A stretch of DNA of 64,000 nucleotides from Ctena decussata (GCA_963989385.1 OZ022498.1:627501-691500); one strand, 5' to 3'; shown: positions 1 to 11,760, counted from the first letter of the stretch. Translations and numbers: made by a program. Notes: generated by a model not told the origin, from the sequence alone.

Positions 1-907
1 CATAAACTGCAAAATTGGTGGCATTTTCAAGCGTAATTTCTATACTGGTTCTTTCGCATATTGCTATCATTGATAATTTCGGTTAGCGTGTGTTTTAGTT
101 TCACGTAGATTTAAAGAATTTGGGAATTAAATTCGTCTTTCACTTTAAATTCTCCCAAGTATTTTTCTAGAAACTTCGACCATTGGTCGAATTTTTTTTG
201 TCAACAATGGGTGCGTTCGAGTGAAATTATCGTGTACTCGAATACACGTTTTAAAATAATCCGGTCGTGTTTTTTCTTTGTCGTTATATCGGCGCGCTGC
301 TTAGCAAGTCCAAATTTAGCAGGTTCTAATGCAAAAATCCGACCCATGAACGTACGTCATTCCCCATAAATAACGATTTATTTTTGTATATTTGCTCATA
401 TGTCTAAACGGATGAAGAACTAAATGGTTATAGTCCCGACGTGCCCTGGCTCGAAACGACCCATTTTCTTCCAGAACGATAGTCAATACGAGTAGCCAAT
501 CGAACTTGCCCATTGAAGAATAAAGCTCAACGCACATGGTCTTTCGAAAAGTTGGACGGACACACGGCGCCAAGTGTGTGCGGCTATGGTTACGTACCGC
601 TGAGCCACTTGGGGAATGTCGATAGGAGAATTCAAACTGAACTGAACTTTCGAAAAGACAAAAATTAAAAATGTCTAAGGTTAACACACATGCGCCAGGT
701 AAGAAAGGGCATTTTTTTTCCAGCGAAGCAGACAAATCAATTTCAATGATTCAACGAAGCTAAATAAGCCTTTAGTCTTCAGAGGGCTTGAATATTTTCC
801 CCCAAAATGTTCCAGGACCCAATTTTTCCAGAAAAAAAATACCCAGGACAGGTCACATAACCAAGATGGCAAACATTTATTATGGTAAAAATTTCAAAAA
901 TCTTCTC
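1..907. other. Non-coding flank, nothing recognised
   Basis: Low-complexity AT-rich sequence with short scattered open frames. None has protein-like composition or conserved motifs. If gene A follows the exon plan of gene B, its exons 1 and 2 should lie upstream. I searched here for anything resembling the second transporter exon (the GPLST...FAPN segment) and found nothing, so those exons probably lie left of the window. Confidence 0.5.
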
Positions 908-1202
908 CCCCAGAACCACGCCGGGCCGCGTAGCGCAATCGGTAGGGCACCTGACTCATAAGTCAGAGGTCCTGGGTTCGAAACCCGGTCTGGCCACATA
1001 CTTTCGTTTCTCCTTCCCCTGAAACAAGAAGGGTAGTTGTCAGTTACTGGCGAAGTATGTGCACTTAGTACTGGTTAACCGCTTAGGAGGTCTAAGCCTG
1101 CCCAGGAGTAGTGTGGTTAGGTTAACTGACCGTCCCGACATGACCTTAGCTGTTTACCGCGGACGTTAAGCATCAAATCAACCAATTCTACCCCAGAACC
1201 AC
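908..1202 (+). mobile_element. tRNA-derived SINE, family 1, copy A, with target duplication
   Basis: The body is about 920-1190. Its head looks like a tRNA, with a box A-like TAGCGCAATCGG near 931 and a box B-like GGTTCGAAACC near 975, the internal RNA polymerase III promoter arrangement. The unrelated tail is shared with the copy at 36733. The 12 bp direct repeat CCCCAGAACCAC at 908-919 and 1191-1202 flanks it as a target-site duplication, showing integration by retrotransposition. The anticodon arm has a CAT-containing loop of only six bases between CTGAC and GTCAG, so the head should not be counted as a functional tRNA gene. Confidence 0.85.
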
Positions 1203-2163
1203 AAATCCTATGATCTTGAAACTTAGCATGTCGCATCAAGGACTCAAAAGTTCAACAAAATTTATATAAATGATGACCCTGGGATGACCTTGATCTGTTT
1301 TACGGCAAGGTCAACTTTTGAGTCACTTAGGTTTTTCTATAGGAAAAAGTGAAAAAAGTTGATTTTTTAAGAAACAATGCAGTCTGCTACCTGAAAGTTT
1401 GTAGATGCAGACAACTAATTAGGTAAATGAAGCTTTAGTGAGTATTCATGGTAAAGGTCATATCTTCACCTAGGCCCAAGGCCATTTACATTGAAAAATT
1501 GAACTCGCTTTTTTTATATATAAACTTGACCATCATGAAATATTTCCGCGCTTGCGCGGGCTCTTTTCTAGTTATTTATAAGAGCAAAGAAGTATACCTC
1601 CATTTGGAGAACGCTTTCCTTTTTTATTCTATATATTCGTTTCTTGATGGCTCGTGCAATGTGTACCATATTTTGCATGATCCAAGGAAATTTCGTTAGT
1701 CTACTTTCGTGTCTTGGGAGTGCTATAAAGTAAATAGATATACCATTGGAAGAGAACACACACACAAACACGCGCGCGCGCGCACGACGACGACGAATGA
1801 ATATACACGACATGATCGTTTGTTATGGGCTGGACTAGCTCGTTTCTACCATCGAATCCAAATCACTGACCCTTTCTACTGATCTGAAAAGTGAGCGGTG
1901 ATGACAGAAGGGAGCGTATAGAAGCATATTGACTGAAAGCTCAGTTTGGATGCTTAGAATCGTTGCTCTCATTCTGTTATAAAAATGTGTTTAATGTGGT
2001 TTCTTGAAATTTACAAACATGGGTAAAGTGTAGCCTTTCTTTCGTCATTCACTATAGTTTAAAACAACATAGAAAGTTTCAATTAAAACCAAGTTGCATC
2101 TTCGGTTTACTGTTACACTAATTTACAGAGACGTATCTGTATACATACGTTTCTGTTTTACAG
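1203..2163. other. Intronic or flanking DNA with CA/CG microsatellite
   Basis: This stretch precedes the first visible exon of gene A and is presumably its intron. It contains a simple-sequence patch at about 1759-1797 (ACACAC, then CGCGCG, then ACGACG). Apart from that and AT-rich sequence I see nothing. Confidence 0.5.
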
Positions 2164-2256
2164 GTTTAGGAAGCGCTGCATACACGGCTGCGACTGTGGT
2201 TATCGGTTTCAACTTCAAACAAAAACGCAACCTAGCGATGGGGTTGTCCGTCTCAG
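2164..2256 (+). CDS. Gene A exon 3 (helices 4-5)
   Basis: 93 nt exon. The acceptor is TTTTACAG ending at 2163 and the donor is GTACGA at 2257. It encodes LGSAAYTAATVV followed by the start of the SLC16 helix-5 signature. It has the same length and phase as exon 3 of gene B (36128-36220). Confidence 0.87.
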
Positions 2257-5200
2257 GTACGATCTTTCAGCGTATTATTGGAGCACAGTTTTAATTGACT
2301 TATCCGTGTGACGATTTAACCACGCCCACCTTAAATCCCCTTAGACAAAGAACTTCCAAATACATTGATTATATACCCAGTAAGTCGCGTGCAAAATGTT
2401 TGTCAAAGGCTGTACCGTTATGTCCATTTTGATTGGTAAGTTAAATTCTTCTTTTCAATCTACGGATAGGTCAATTCTGACACTTATCAGTGATGGAGAT
2501 TCGCCGATAAGTTGCATATCGTTCTAGCCACGTCATGATAACCTGGAAGTTCATTTACAGTACTTAAATTTAGCTGCATTCTTTAAAAAAATCTGTAGAA
2601 TTAGGTACATTCTATCACTACCATCAGTTTGTCATGTGTACACATAATTGTTACAGTGCCTGGCATTTTGAGCCTTGTGGAGGTGCGACTTTGACGTCAC
2701 GAAACGTGAAATGAAAGTGACATCATAAAATTCGCACGTAAAGTTAATTTGATTTCTGCGCACTGACTAATGACACCAATAAATTTCAAAGCGTCACCTG
2801 AAAAGACTGATTCAACATTTCTATCGGCGTCTTTAATTTTCTTCTTCTACACTCTTTTAAAGGTAGGTTCCTGGCCTAGCGATAACAATCATGTTCACAA
2901 AATAATTTTGTCTTTTTCTTGGTAGTATTGAATTCTCTTATTTTTCTGAAACTGTTGCTACTGAGAAAATCGTCAGATGTTGTAGAAAATAGTCGTTTTC
3001 CCTTTGGTTTATTTTTCTTCTGTTGGAATTCCAGTTCTAAAAATAAATATGTATATATGTCTGCCAGTCCGCAGTTTCTGATGTCATTTGCCAACAGTTA
3101 ATTTTCTCTTGCCGTGAGCTCTTCCATAGGTCCTGGCCTAGTGGATGGGTTAAAACTATCCAGAAATGCAATGCAGCATGACGTCAGCTATGTTATCTAT
3201 TTTTGGCGCGAACTAAAAATAGCGGTAACTGGTGTGCGAAGCAGAGTTAGGAAATCCCTGGCAAAACGACTTTTCTACGATTTTTTGATTTACACTTTTT
3301 AGTGAAACTTATTCATTTCCTCTTTATAAGTGCTTTCCAAAAGGCTCAAAATGCCATACACTGTCACATATTATGCGACAAAACGGTCGACACTGTACAT
3401 TGCTACACCATAGAGATTGAACTACTGTTTCACTATTTCAGGTATTGGTGTAGGTACGTTCGTGATGGCGCCATTGTTTGAAGGTGCCAGGGAAGTGTAT
3501 GGAAACGCTGGCTTCTTCGTGGCGTTAGCCGGCCTGACTGCAAATATAACAGTCTTTGGAATGTTATGCTTTCCTAGTCAACTAGAAAAATATACACAAA
3601 AGAAAAGAAAAGAAGAGTTTGAGTTGAGAAGACAAGATGGGAGGTCTGAGACTTGGTCAGTGATACGTTACTATCTGCATGTCGCGCAGAAGAAATCTGT
3701 TATTTGCCTCTGTGTTGCCAGATTTGGTTATTGCTTAGGGATCCACTTGATTTATGTACATCTTCCTAAATATGCAACGCAAATGGGATCAACGTCAGTG
3801 CAAGCGTCTTTCCTAGTATCAATAAGCGGTATATTGGGAGTTATTGGGCGAATTTTGACAGGAATTGCGGCAAATCATGAACAAATTGATGATATTCTGT
3901 TGTATGCAGGTTCGATGGGTATAGTTTCGTTAGCAACACTATTATTTCCGTTATACTCAGAGTCCTACGTTGGACAAATTGCATACGCTATAGTTCTAGG
4001 TCTTTACTTTGGTTGTTGTAATGTTGTTCTAGGTAGTATCAACATAAAATTTGCTGGAGTAGAATGCATGGCTACAGCTATTGGCTTGGAACTATTTATT
4101 GGTGGAATTGGTTCTATCACAGGGCCTGTACTAGCAGGTTTGTATAAAGAGCGGTAACAAATTACTGGTATTTACAGAGCATAAGACATATGTGCAATCA
4201 TCACAATTTATGTGACCGTCCCGTAAATAGTACTACGTGTTTCCCTTTCAAGAATGTATATCCTAACATTCTGTATATTTTCTCTTACAATTTAAAGGGT
4301 TGTTTTCATACATTTCAGATAACTTAAAGTTGCAAGGTCTGCAAATCTGACCCCCTTCAATCCATTAAAATAACGTCACATTCTACCAAGAACATAAATT
4401 TCAGCGTGCCAGCCAACTCCTAGTAACTATTTTTCACGAGCATGTATTAAAAATGATGTTCAAACATTGTTTATTTGTAAAAAAGTTTCAAAAAGCTATA
4501 ACTTGTAATTAGCAAAGTATTCCTATTTTGAACCCCTAACTTTGCTTGAAAGGATTTCAACTGAGTGTTCTGGTTCTAAAAATGGATACTGAGACGAGTA
4601 ACACCACCCAAACAGGCTAAAACAAGGGTCACAAAGGATTTAATGTGCATAACAGGACTTATCAGAAAAGATTATAACCACTGCAGGGAATTATTGTCTG
4701 GAAGCCAATAAATATAAAATCTGGAAAGAATGCTCCTAAATGGGCAATTTCTGCCAATATTGATTTGTTTTCTATTTTTATTCGATGAAAGCATGCTCAA
4801 ATATTGCTTTCCTCAAAAAATGGTTCAGGGGCAAAAATACATTAAACTTGCAGAACTTGCATCTTTAATCATTTGCAGGGAGTTTAGACAATAGAATGTT
4901 AGCTGCAGTTCATACATAAACGCCATTGAAACAAACTTTTCCTAACAAAGCTGATTTACCTTTTTTGGCTACTGGACTTGCCCATTCATATCATTTGGAT
5001 GAGTTCATTTCTAGTTTTAGGAGTTTCTTGCTGATTGTTTTCATTTTTATTTTATTTTGAATAAGAATTCCTGTAAGCAAACAGTGTAGACGTTTTTTGC
5101 GGTGTCAGAACTAAGTCTGCACTGTATATATACCCTAAAGGGTTTCTAGTTTTGAAAGGGTTAAGCAGCTTGTCAATTGATTGTAATTACAGCCGGTGAG

Positions 5201-7084
5201 GATGATAGATACCTAGACGTTTGTAATAAACTAATAATGAAAAGACATGAATGTTGAACTTTATCAAGTGCTTATAATCATATCTGAACTACGAATATTT
5301 AACGTTCATGATAAAATTTTAAACATTATCTAAATACTCAATTAAAACTGTCATTGCCCGCTCCTCATAATATCGATTCTTTTCTTTTCTTTTGAAAGGA
5401 ATTATTCTTGATAACGGAGGAACGTACGAGCAATCCTTTATAGTAGCCGGTAAGTCACATAAGATTTTAATCAAAACTGATTCAACGTTGATTCAAATTG
5501 AATCAACGTTATTGCATAAAAAGCAGTGCCGAGAGGTATTAACGGCCGTGCATCAACAGGCGAAAAGCCGTGTTTCAACAATGGTTTTCTCGCGCTGTTG
5601 AAACACGATGACAGAACTTTCGTTATGCTTGTGCCGGGCCACTAAAAACCGCCATGCACTCTTGCCTCTCCTTTTCGTTTACCATCTATTATGCATCAAC
5701 TACAACGATTCCTTTTTGGTTAATTTACAATAATTGGTCGCGTGCCACCTAAGTTTTCTTATGACGTCATCATGTACTCTTATTACGTCATAAAATACCG
5801 ACACGGATTTCAAAGCCATGTTGTTTTCATTCTTACGATGCCAAATGGAGAGTAAATAAGTGTTAAAGAAAACATGCATCCTAAGCTTTCAGTAATCAAG
5901 AACTGCAGGATGGTATACGAATGGATCAGGCTTGTTCTGCATGGAAAATATTGCTCAAGGTATCTGCTTTTTGTTGATTAATTTACCATCTATTATGCAT
6001 CAACTACAACGACCATCTTGGATACTTTTCCGGAATGAAGTTGAATAGGATGATGGCAGCCATTTTGAATAGAATGAATGCTCTCGGGCCCGGAAGACGA
6101 ATAATAGTAAACAGATGCACCAGCGCGTTGGTTGTTAAACGGTAACAAAATAGAGTGCCAAGTTTTTTTTCTCAAATTTTAACGAATAATTCGTTGATTT
6201 ATGCAATAACAGCGATCAAACATTTGTTTTCAATGCATTAACATTTGCCAGGTCCCTCGGGAGATGTTGAAAACCTCGGCCTTCGGCCTCGGTTTCCAAC
6301 ATCTCCCTCGGGACCTGGCAAACGTTAATGCATGAAAGACCATGTTTGATCCCTATATTGACTTAATGTTGCTTCAACGTTCTTTGCCTGCTGGGAATTC
6401 TGTACAATAACAGTTATTGTCAACAGAGATTTTACAAACAGTTTTTAAACAGCGATCATTCTTCTGTCACATTTTATTGTTGTTTTTTTGTGTTTTTTTT
6501 ACATATTGGTAATTTCTAAGTAAAGCGCACTTGTGAATTGTTGTCTTAGGAATTTCAGAAATTATTTGGTATGTAACTGTGGCAGTGCAGCACTTTGTTT
6601 TAAACACTTAATGCATACATATAAAGCTTATGACATTAAGCAAGTTGTCATGGGACCTACCGATATTGTATCCTGCTCGAAAGCCATGTCTTGCAAACGC
6701 AGTCTAATAAGGTTTCTAGGTTGTTATTGTTCCTGTTGCAATAATTCTGAAAATGAAAGAAATTAAAAGCACGAAACAAAACAGAGAAGTGAAAATAGCA
6801 GACTTTATTTACTGAGTCTGTAATCTGATTTAAGCAAGTTGTACGGGACAGTTGAAGTACACTTGTACTGATGGTAAATTGTTTCATTATCTATTGCAGC
6901 TCATGTGAAGTCCAGAACTTAAAAATTGTAAACGAATAAAAATCTAACCAGATGATAGTTTTTTCTGTTTATACTGTTTTCTTTTTCAGGTTCCTTTATT
7001 CTGCTTACAAGTATATCAGCTGTTGCAACAGTCTGGGTTTCAACTCCGAATCACAATAAAAATGAATTGGTGACGAAACTATAA
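2164..7084 (+). CDS. SLC16-like monocarboxylate transporter, gene A (3' part, 4 exons)
   Basis: Spliced gene for a major-facilitator carrier of the SLC16 family, a plasma-membrane transporter type usually moving monocarboxylates or related small solutes with protons. The substrate cannot be told here. Exons in the window are 2164-2256, 3442-4137, 5399-5449 and 6990-7084, giving about 312 residues. Evidence is the SLC16 fifth-helix signature FNFKQKRNLAMG running across the first splice into GIGVGTFVMAP, then a long hydrophilic central loop (EKYTQKKRKEEFELRR), then a second bundle of hydrophobic helices with the GRILTG segment expected in helix 8. All splices are GT-AG in phase 1 and split a glycine codon. 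The frame stays open throughout and ends at TAA (7082-7084). The N-terminal helices are left of the window. The C-terminal tail is much shorter than in gene B. The copy looks functional. Confidence 0.88.
2257..3441 (+). other. Gene A intron (exon 3 to 4)
   Basis: About 1.2 kb, phase 1. No coding sequence recognised. Open frames on both strands around 2880-3300 lack conserved features. Confidence 0.7.
3442..4137 (+). CDS. Gene A exon 4 (main transmembrane exon)
   Basis: 696 nt exon, 232 codons. The acceptor is CACTATTTCAG and the donor is GTTTGT at 4138. It carries the end of helix 5, helix 6, the charged cytoplasmic loop and helices 7 to about 12. It aligns without gaps to exon 4 of gene B and by eye is roughly 70% identical in protein. 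Reading on past the donor adds GLYKER and a stop, so the splice is required for the usual C-terminus. Confidence 0.9.
4138..5398 (+). other. Gene A intron (exon 4 to 5)
   Basis: About 1.26 kb of AT-rich sequence, phase 1, GT-AG. No repeat or gene recognised within it. Confidence 0.7.
5399..5449 (+). CDS. Gene A exon 5 (51 nt micro-exon)
   Basis: Short exon encoding IILDNGGTYEQSFIVA between an AAAG acceptor and a GTAAGT donor at 5450. It matches gene B's VMVDNGRTYEDSFLVA exon at 42114-42164 in length and phase. The peptide falls between helices 11 and 12 of the carrier. Confidence 0.87.
5450..6989 (+). other. Gene A intron (exon 5 to 6) with a fold-back at 6213-6345
   Basis: About 1.54 kb intron, phase 1. 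Apart from the long palindrome listed separately, I see no coding sequence. Confidence 0.7.
6213..6345. repeat. Long inverted repeat (fold-back) in gene A intron
   Basis: Arms begin GATCAAACAT and end ATGTTTGATC. The inner arms GCCAGGTCCCTCGGGAGATG and their reverse complement meet at CTCGGCCTTCGGCCTCGG. Typical of a small fold-back or MITE insertion. No protein is encoded. Confidence 0.8.
6990..7084 (+). CDS. Gene A exon 6 (last coding exon)
   Basis: The acceptor CTTTTTCAG ends at 6989. It encodes the last helix, SFILLTSISAVATVWVS, then a short tail ending in ELVTKL and TAA. The gene B counterpart starts AFILLACAFAVATVGVS and has a tail about 40 residues longer. Confidence 0.85.
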
Positions 7085-7125
7085 CTCTAATTATACATTT
7101 CAAAACGGACACTGCAAAAAAATTA

Positions 7126-7135
7126 AATAAATAAA
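7126..7135 (+). promoter_or_regulatory. Candidate poly(A) signals of gene A
   Basis: Two overlapping AATAAA hexamers lie about 40 bp after the stop codon, a normal position for a cleavage/polyadenylation signal. The cleavage site cannot be placed from sequence alone. Confidence 0.5.
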
Positions 7136-8194
7136 TGTGCCGTGCAAACAGATATGATGGTACTCATTAAGTTACCACTGACTGTGTAATTTTGATATAT
7201 ATCAAACAACCTGATATTAAAATTTTGACTTTTGAATTGTTTAATTCAACAGTATTGATTAAGTTTGGCATAAATACTTGGGTAAATACGAGCAATACCT
7301 AGGTATTCATCGGGCTGTTTGATTATATATATATTTTATTTTAGACTTAGCAGTGAATTCAATGAATAGGCTTATCTAGGAGAAATAAAAGTGAAAAAAA
7401 AATCGTATGAATTCACTAATGACTGATACGATATATATTTTTTCACTGTAGCAAACCGCGGCTGTTTTTGACATCTTTGGGCTGAATTTCTTTCCTAAAA
7501 GGTCTTAAATGTAGCGTTCTTGTCTGACATTATGCTTCGGATGTTAGTACGCCGAATCATGCAATTGACGTCACACTCTGACGTCACTTTTTACGCTGGA
7601 GTATCGCTAATTTGCACGCGACGTCAATCCGAGAGCAGCTTTCTTAAATCTCCGATTTCTTTTTATTCACTTGGTAAAATGACATTATAAACCATTTTGT
7701 AGGTGTAAACTAGGTTTACACGGTTTACACCCAATATTATACCCACTAAACGCGCTGGAGTAAGCAAAATTAAGGAGAAATGCCTAGGCAAACAGTTAAT
7801 TGTGAAGCTTTTTAAAAATAGAAAGAAAGTTTACTTTTTTTCGGTAAATATCAAAAATGTTTCATCTCATGTGTTGAAAATACGCAACAATTTCACTCGT
7901 GCTACGCACTCGTGAATTTGCTGATATTTTCACCACATTCGATGAAACATATTTGGTATTCACCTCAAAAAAAGTAAATATCCTCTCTACACATCTGGTC
8001 AGACAGTCCCAGGAATACCTGAGAATTGCCAGTAATAACGCCGAACGTTTCCACTATCTTTAGCCTTTTTTGGTTTCTGTCGTCATGTTTAAAAACGGTT
8101 TATCTCCTTTCTATCTCCTGAACAAACTGTTGAAGAATTGACAAATTAGCATGGAATCATCAGCAGGAGAAAGCACAGAAGAAGAAACAGCGAG
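7136..8194. other. Intergenic, with a short imperfect palindrome
   Basis: No gene recognised. A palindromic patch at about 7875-7950 centred on ACTCGTGCTACGCACTCGTG resembles the centres of other fold-backs in the window. Confidence 0.5.
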
Positions 8195-9250
8195 GTTTTT
8201 ATACGCCCGTTTTGAAAAAACGGACGTATTATGTCATGGCGCTGTCCGTCCGTCCGTCCGTCCGTCTGTCCGTCCGTCCGTCCGTAAACATTCTTGTGCG
8301 CTCCATAACTCATTAACCGTTTGGGATATATTCATGATATTTGGAAGGAATATGTATTAGGTTGGGGGAACGTGTCGGGTACAGAAGTGGTTGCTCCCCC
8401 TTCCTTAGTTTCCAAGTTATGCCCCTTTGATTAATTTTTTCCCTGCCAGTCCTGTGCGCGCCATAACTAGATAACCGTTTGGGATATCTTCATGAAACTT
8501 CATAGCAATGTGTATGAAGTCTCAACGATGTGTCGCGTACAAAAATGGCTGCTCTCCCTTTCTTCATTTTAGAGTTACATCCCTTTCATAAGTTGATTAT
8601 GGTTATTTTTGTGTATACATATCTTGTGCATACCTTAACTTTGTAACCGTTTGGAATATCATGATGAAACTTTATAGCAATGTGCATGATCACAAGACGA
8701 TGCGTGGCATACAAGAATGGTTGCTCCCCCTTTCTTCATTTTGGAGTTACTTCCCTTTGATAAGTAATTTTAGGCATTTCTCAGTCACTCCATATCTCCT
8801 TAACCTTTTGAAATATTAGAATGGAACTTTGTAGGAATATGTATAATAATGGGGCAATGTATCCCGAGCAAGAACCACAACTCTGGCTTACTGAATTATC
8901 GGCCCTTGCATAAATTTCCCGTTTCCTCTGTGATTCCTTAACCCTACATGTGATTTTGTCAGGGGAATGTAGTAGAGCCAAGAATCTAGTATATTTAGTT
9001 TATGAATTATCTCCCTTGTTCAACTATGGCATTACTCAACTTTTGAGCCACAATAACTTTGAAGCTGATTTTTGGTATACTCATAGTATTTGATGTGTTA
9101 AATATTTGAACAATGTTGCCGTCATTAGTTATAAAGTGGTTGCCCCTGTTTGTCTGCCTATCTATCCTTTTGTAAACAATCTTGTTCATTCCATACTCCT
9201 TCATGACATTAAAAGGGCGTATTATGCGCCGCTTGCGAAGCCCTTGTTCC
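8195..9250 (+). mobile_element. Pearl-like element with about 160 bp tandem units
   Basis: It opens with a small hairpin (ATACGCCCG...CGGACGTAT), then a (CCGT)n run at 8244-8285, then four degenerate units. The phrase TAACCGTTTGGGATAT or a relative recurs near 8310, 8470, 8640 and 8797, giving a 157-171 bp period. It closes near 9220-9250 with GGGCGTATTATGCG. The terminal hairpin, ACGG/CCGT microsatellite and roughly 160 bp tandem core match the architecture known for bivalve pearl elements, which are related to non-autonomous Helentrons. The family assignment is by architecture only. Confidence 0.6.
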
Positions 9251-9761
9251 CTGATGAGAAGGGATGCGTGAGACGGGAATGCATGGGCGGGAAGAAGGAA
9301 TCTGTTTTTATCAGAAACCCATTCTACCTGAAATTCAGTCTAAGTAACAAAACTGTCCGTCATCATCCGTCGTCCGTCACTCCTTTGAGCCACTTCTTCT
9401 CAAAAACTACTGGGGGATCCAAGTGAAATTTTATGTGGAGACTCTAGACAAAGGAGGAGCAAAAGTTTGTAACTTCGGCCGCGATCCGTCATTACGCTGA
9501 AAGCTGGTGCAGATACCTCTGTTTTAGCAACAAAATAATTTTCTTCTTTGAAACCAGAAATGCGAACGAGCTGAAATTTGCAGGTAGCATCGGGGAAACC
9601 TGCCCACTCAAGTTTGTTAAAATCGGGAACGCTTTTTCCGTTTGCCTCCGAGGCAGGGTCGTGAACTTTATAAAAATCAGGACAGAAAATCCTATATACT
9701 TACTGGGAAAATGATATTTTATCTGAAAGCAATTGGCGGATCAATTCTATTCTATTCTATT

Positions 9762-10900
9762 CTATCCCATAACCTTACTAGGTCGTTGGGGCACCAGAGC
9801 TGACTCCAAAACAATCCCTTTCCACCTTGTCCTGTCTTCAGCTGCCCTAGTTGAGCTGGCAAAATCCATTCCAGTCCACTCCTTGATATTGTCTTCCCAC
9901 CTCTTCTTCTGTCTACCTCTTCTTCTTTTTCCTTTCACTGTGCCCTGAAGAATTGTCTTTGCTAAACCAGAAGACCTTGAGACGTGGCCAAACCACCTTA
10001 GTTTCCGTTTCTTGACCAGCGTCAGGAGTTCATCATATTCTCCAATGGCAGCTTGGATCTTCCTGCGAACCTCCTCATTGGTTATATGGTCCTTGTACGA
10101 AATGTTCAGTAACCTTCGGTAGCATCTCATCTCAAAGGCCTGCGTGCTTTTCTCTAACTCTGCTGTCAAGGTCCATGATTCACAGGCATACAGAAATATG
10201 GAAATGACAAGGGAGCGCATAAGTGTCACCTTTGATCTAAGAGATATGTTGTTATCTCTCCAAATTGGTTTCAGCTTGGCAAGAGCTGAAGTGGCTTGTG
10301 CTATCCTTGAGAGAACCTCCTGTTTTGAGCCATCATCTGAGACAACTGCTCCAAGGTATTTGAAGCTGCTTACAGTACCCAGCTTCTGCCCCTTTACCTT
10401 GATCTCCCTCTGGATGCCATCTGCGCTGTTTGTCATCAGTTTGGTCTTCTTCTTAGCACTGATCTCCATCTTATACCTTGTGCAGGTCTGGTCGAGACTT
10501 TCAACTAGAGCCTCTAGTTCCTGCTCTTCCTCAGCAAGAGCGTCTATGTCATCGGCAAACCGCAATTTGGTAATATTTCTGCCGCCTATGCTAACCTTTC
10601 CGTCATGTTCTTCCAGAGCATCGGACATGATCCGTTCGAGAAAAATGTTGAAGAGGGTGGGTGACAGAAGACATCCTTGTCTTACTCCAACTGTTGTTCT
10701 GAACCATTCTCCTGTGCTGCCATTTATCAGGACTGCACTTGTAGCCTTGTCGTATAGCTGCTCAATGGTGCGAACTAGGTTTGCATTGATATTGTACTTC
10801 CTCATGGTAGCCCATAAGGCTGCATGCCATACCCTGTCAAAGGCTTTTTTGAAATCAATGAAGACATGGTACAGATTCTGCTGATGTTGGAGATACTTTT
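9762..10900 (-). pseudogene. LINE reverse transcriptase, C-terminal part
   Basis: This frame holds the second half of a non-LTR reverse transcriptase. Motif A, FKKAFDRVWH, is encoded near 10850 upstream of the first ATG of the frame. Then come GVRQGCLLSPTLFN, the catalytic FADD at 10548-10559, and the C-terminal KRKLRWFGHVSRS...GRQKKRWEDNI block common in invertebrate RTE-type elements. It ends at TAG 9762-9764. A frameshift near 10895-10905 disconnects it from the upstream part, so the protein is broken. Confidence 0.85.
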
Positions 10901-11554
10901 ACACAGGCTTCTAAGGTTGAAGATCTGTTCTGTGGTGCTCCTTCCTGCTCGGAACCCTGCCTGTTCCTCAGCGATTATGTCTTCGGCTTGTGGCTTAAGC
11001 CTGTTCAAGATAACTTTCAGCATGACTTTGCTTGAATGACTGATGAGGCTGATGTTTCTGTAGTTCTGGCAGAGCTGTAGGTTGCCCTTTTTAGGGAGAG
11101 TAATAATCAACGACTGAGTCCATGGGGTAGGCCATTCTCCTGTTCTCCAGATCCTGTTGCAGATATCTGTTAAAACATCAATCATGGTCTCCCCTCCAGC
11201 TTGAACAAGTTCTGCTGGTATATTATCAACTCCGGCAGATTTTCCCTTCTTCAGTGCTGCTACTGCAATCTCAACTTCCTCACGAAGGATCGGTTGTTGA
11301 TCTTCATCTGGGGGCTGACTGCAGTCCAGAACCGTATTGTCACCATCAGTCTCATGGTTGTATAATTCTGAGCAATATTCTGTCCATCTGCTGAGAATCT
11401 CTTGTTCTTCTGTAAGGCATTTCCCAGACTTGTCCTGGATAGTTGTGGATCTACCCTGTTTCTCTGAAGTTAGATCCTTCACCAGCTGGTATGCTTTCTT
11501 GCTGTTGTTTTTGTTCAGGCAAGTTTCGATCTCCTCGCACTGACTAGCTATCCA
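10900..11554 (-). pseudogene. LINE reverse transcriptase, N-terminal part
   Basis: The upstream frame carries the finger motifs of the reverse transcriptase: LKKGKSAGVDNIPAELVQ, WTQSLIITLPKKG, YRNISLISHSSKVM and EEQAGFRAGRSTTEQ. After about 10900 this frame reads out of phase through motif A and stops near 10802. The upstream end at 11554 is the insertion boundary. The ATG at 11563 lies in the target duplication and is not a real start. Confidence 0.83.
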
Positions 11555-11760
11555 GCGGATCAAAGTGAAATTTTATATGGAGATTTCTAGTATAGGGGGA
11601 ACAATAATATGTATCTTTGGTCATGATCGGTCATGTTCGCTCGGAATTAGGGCAGATAACTCTGTTTTAGCAATAAATCTTCTTCGCGGAAACCAGAAAT
11701 GCAAACGAGCTGAAATTTTGCAGGCAGCATCAGGGAAGCCAGCCCACTGAATTGAAAAAC

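Larger units (their letters stand above)
9745..11554 (-). mobile_element. 5'-truncated RTE-like non-LTR retrotransposon (LINE)
   Basis: On the minus strand the element runs from 11554 to a tail of four TAGAA units at 9764-9745. The 9 bp direct repeat GCGGATCAA at 9736-9744 and 11555-11563 is its target-site duplication. The coding sequence lacks the endonuclease half, so the copy is 5' truncated, as target-primed reverse transcription often yields. The reading frame runs straight into the tail: the first TAG of the repeat is the stop codon, so there is no 3' untranslated region. Confidence 0.88.
9414..11760. repeat. About 324 bp tandem repeat, second unit split by a LINE
   Basis: Unit 1 runs from GGATCCAAGTGAAATTTTAT (about 9414) to about 9735. 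Unit 2 begins at GCGGATCAA (9736) and resumes after the LINE with GGATCAAAGTGAAATTTTAT at 11557. Both share ATAACTCTGTTTTAGCAA or its variant, then CCAGAAATGC and ACGAGCTGAAA. The array was in place before the LINE inserted. Confidence 0.7.

Noticed and set aside
924..998. tRNA-Met(CAT)-like gene
   Set aside because: The CTGAC/GTCAG anticodon stem leaves a six-base loop, the acceptor and D stems mispair, and the sequence is the head of a SINE with target duplication. The 36736 copy (loop TTGTAA) is rejected for the same reason.
10144..10884. 246-codon plus-strand frame
   Set aside because: Antisense shadow of the LINE reverse transcriptase, which has clear motifs on the minus strand.
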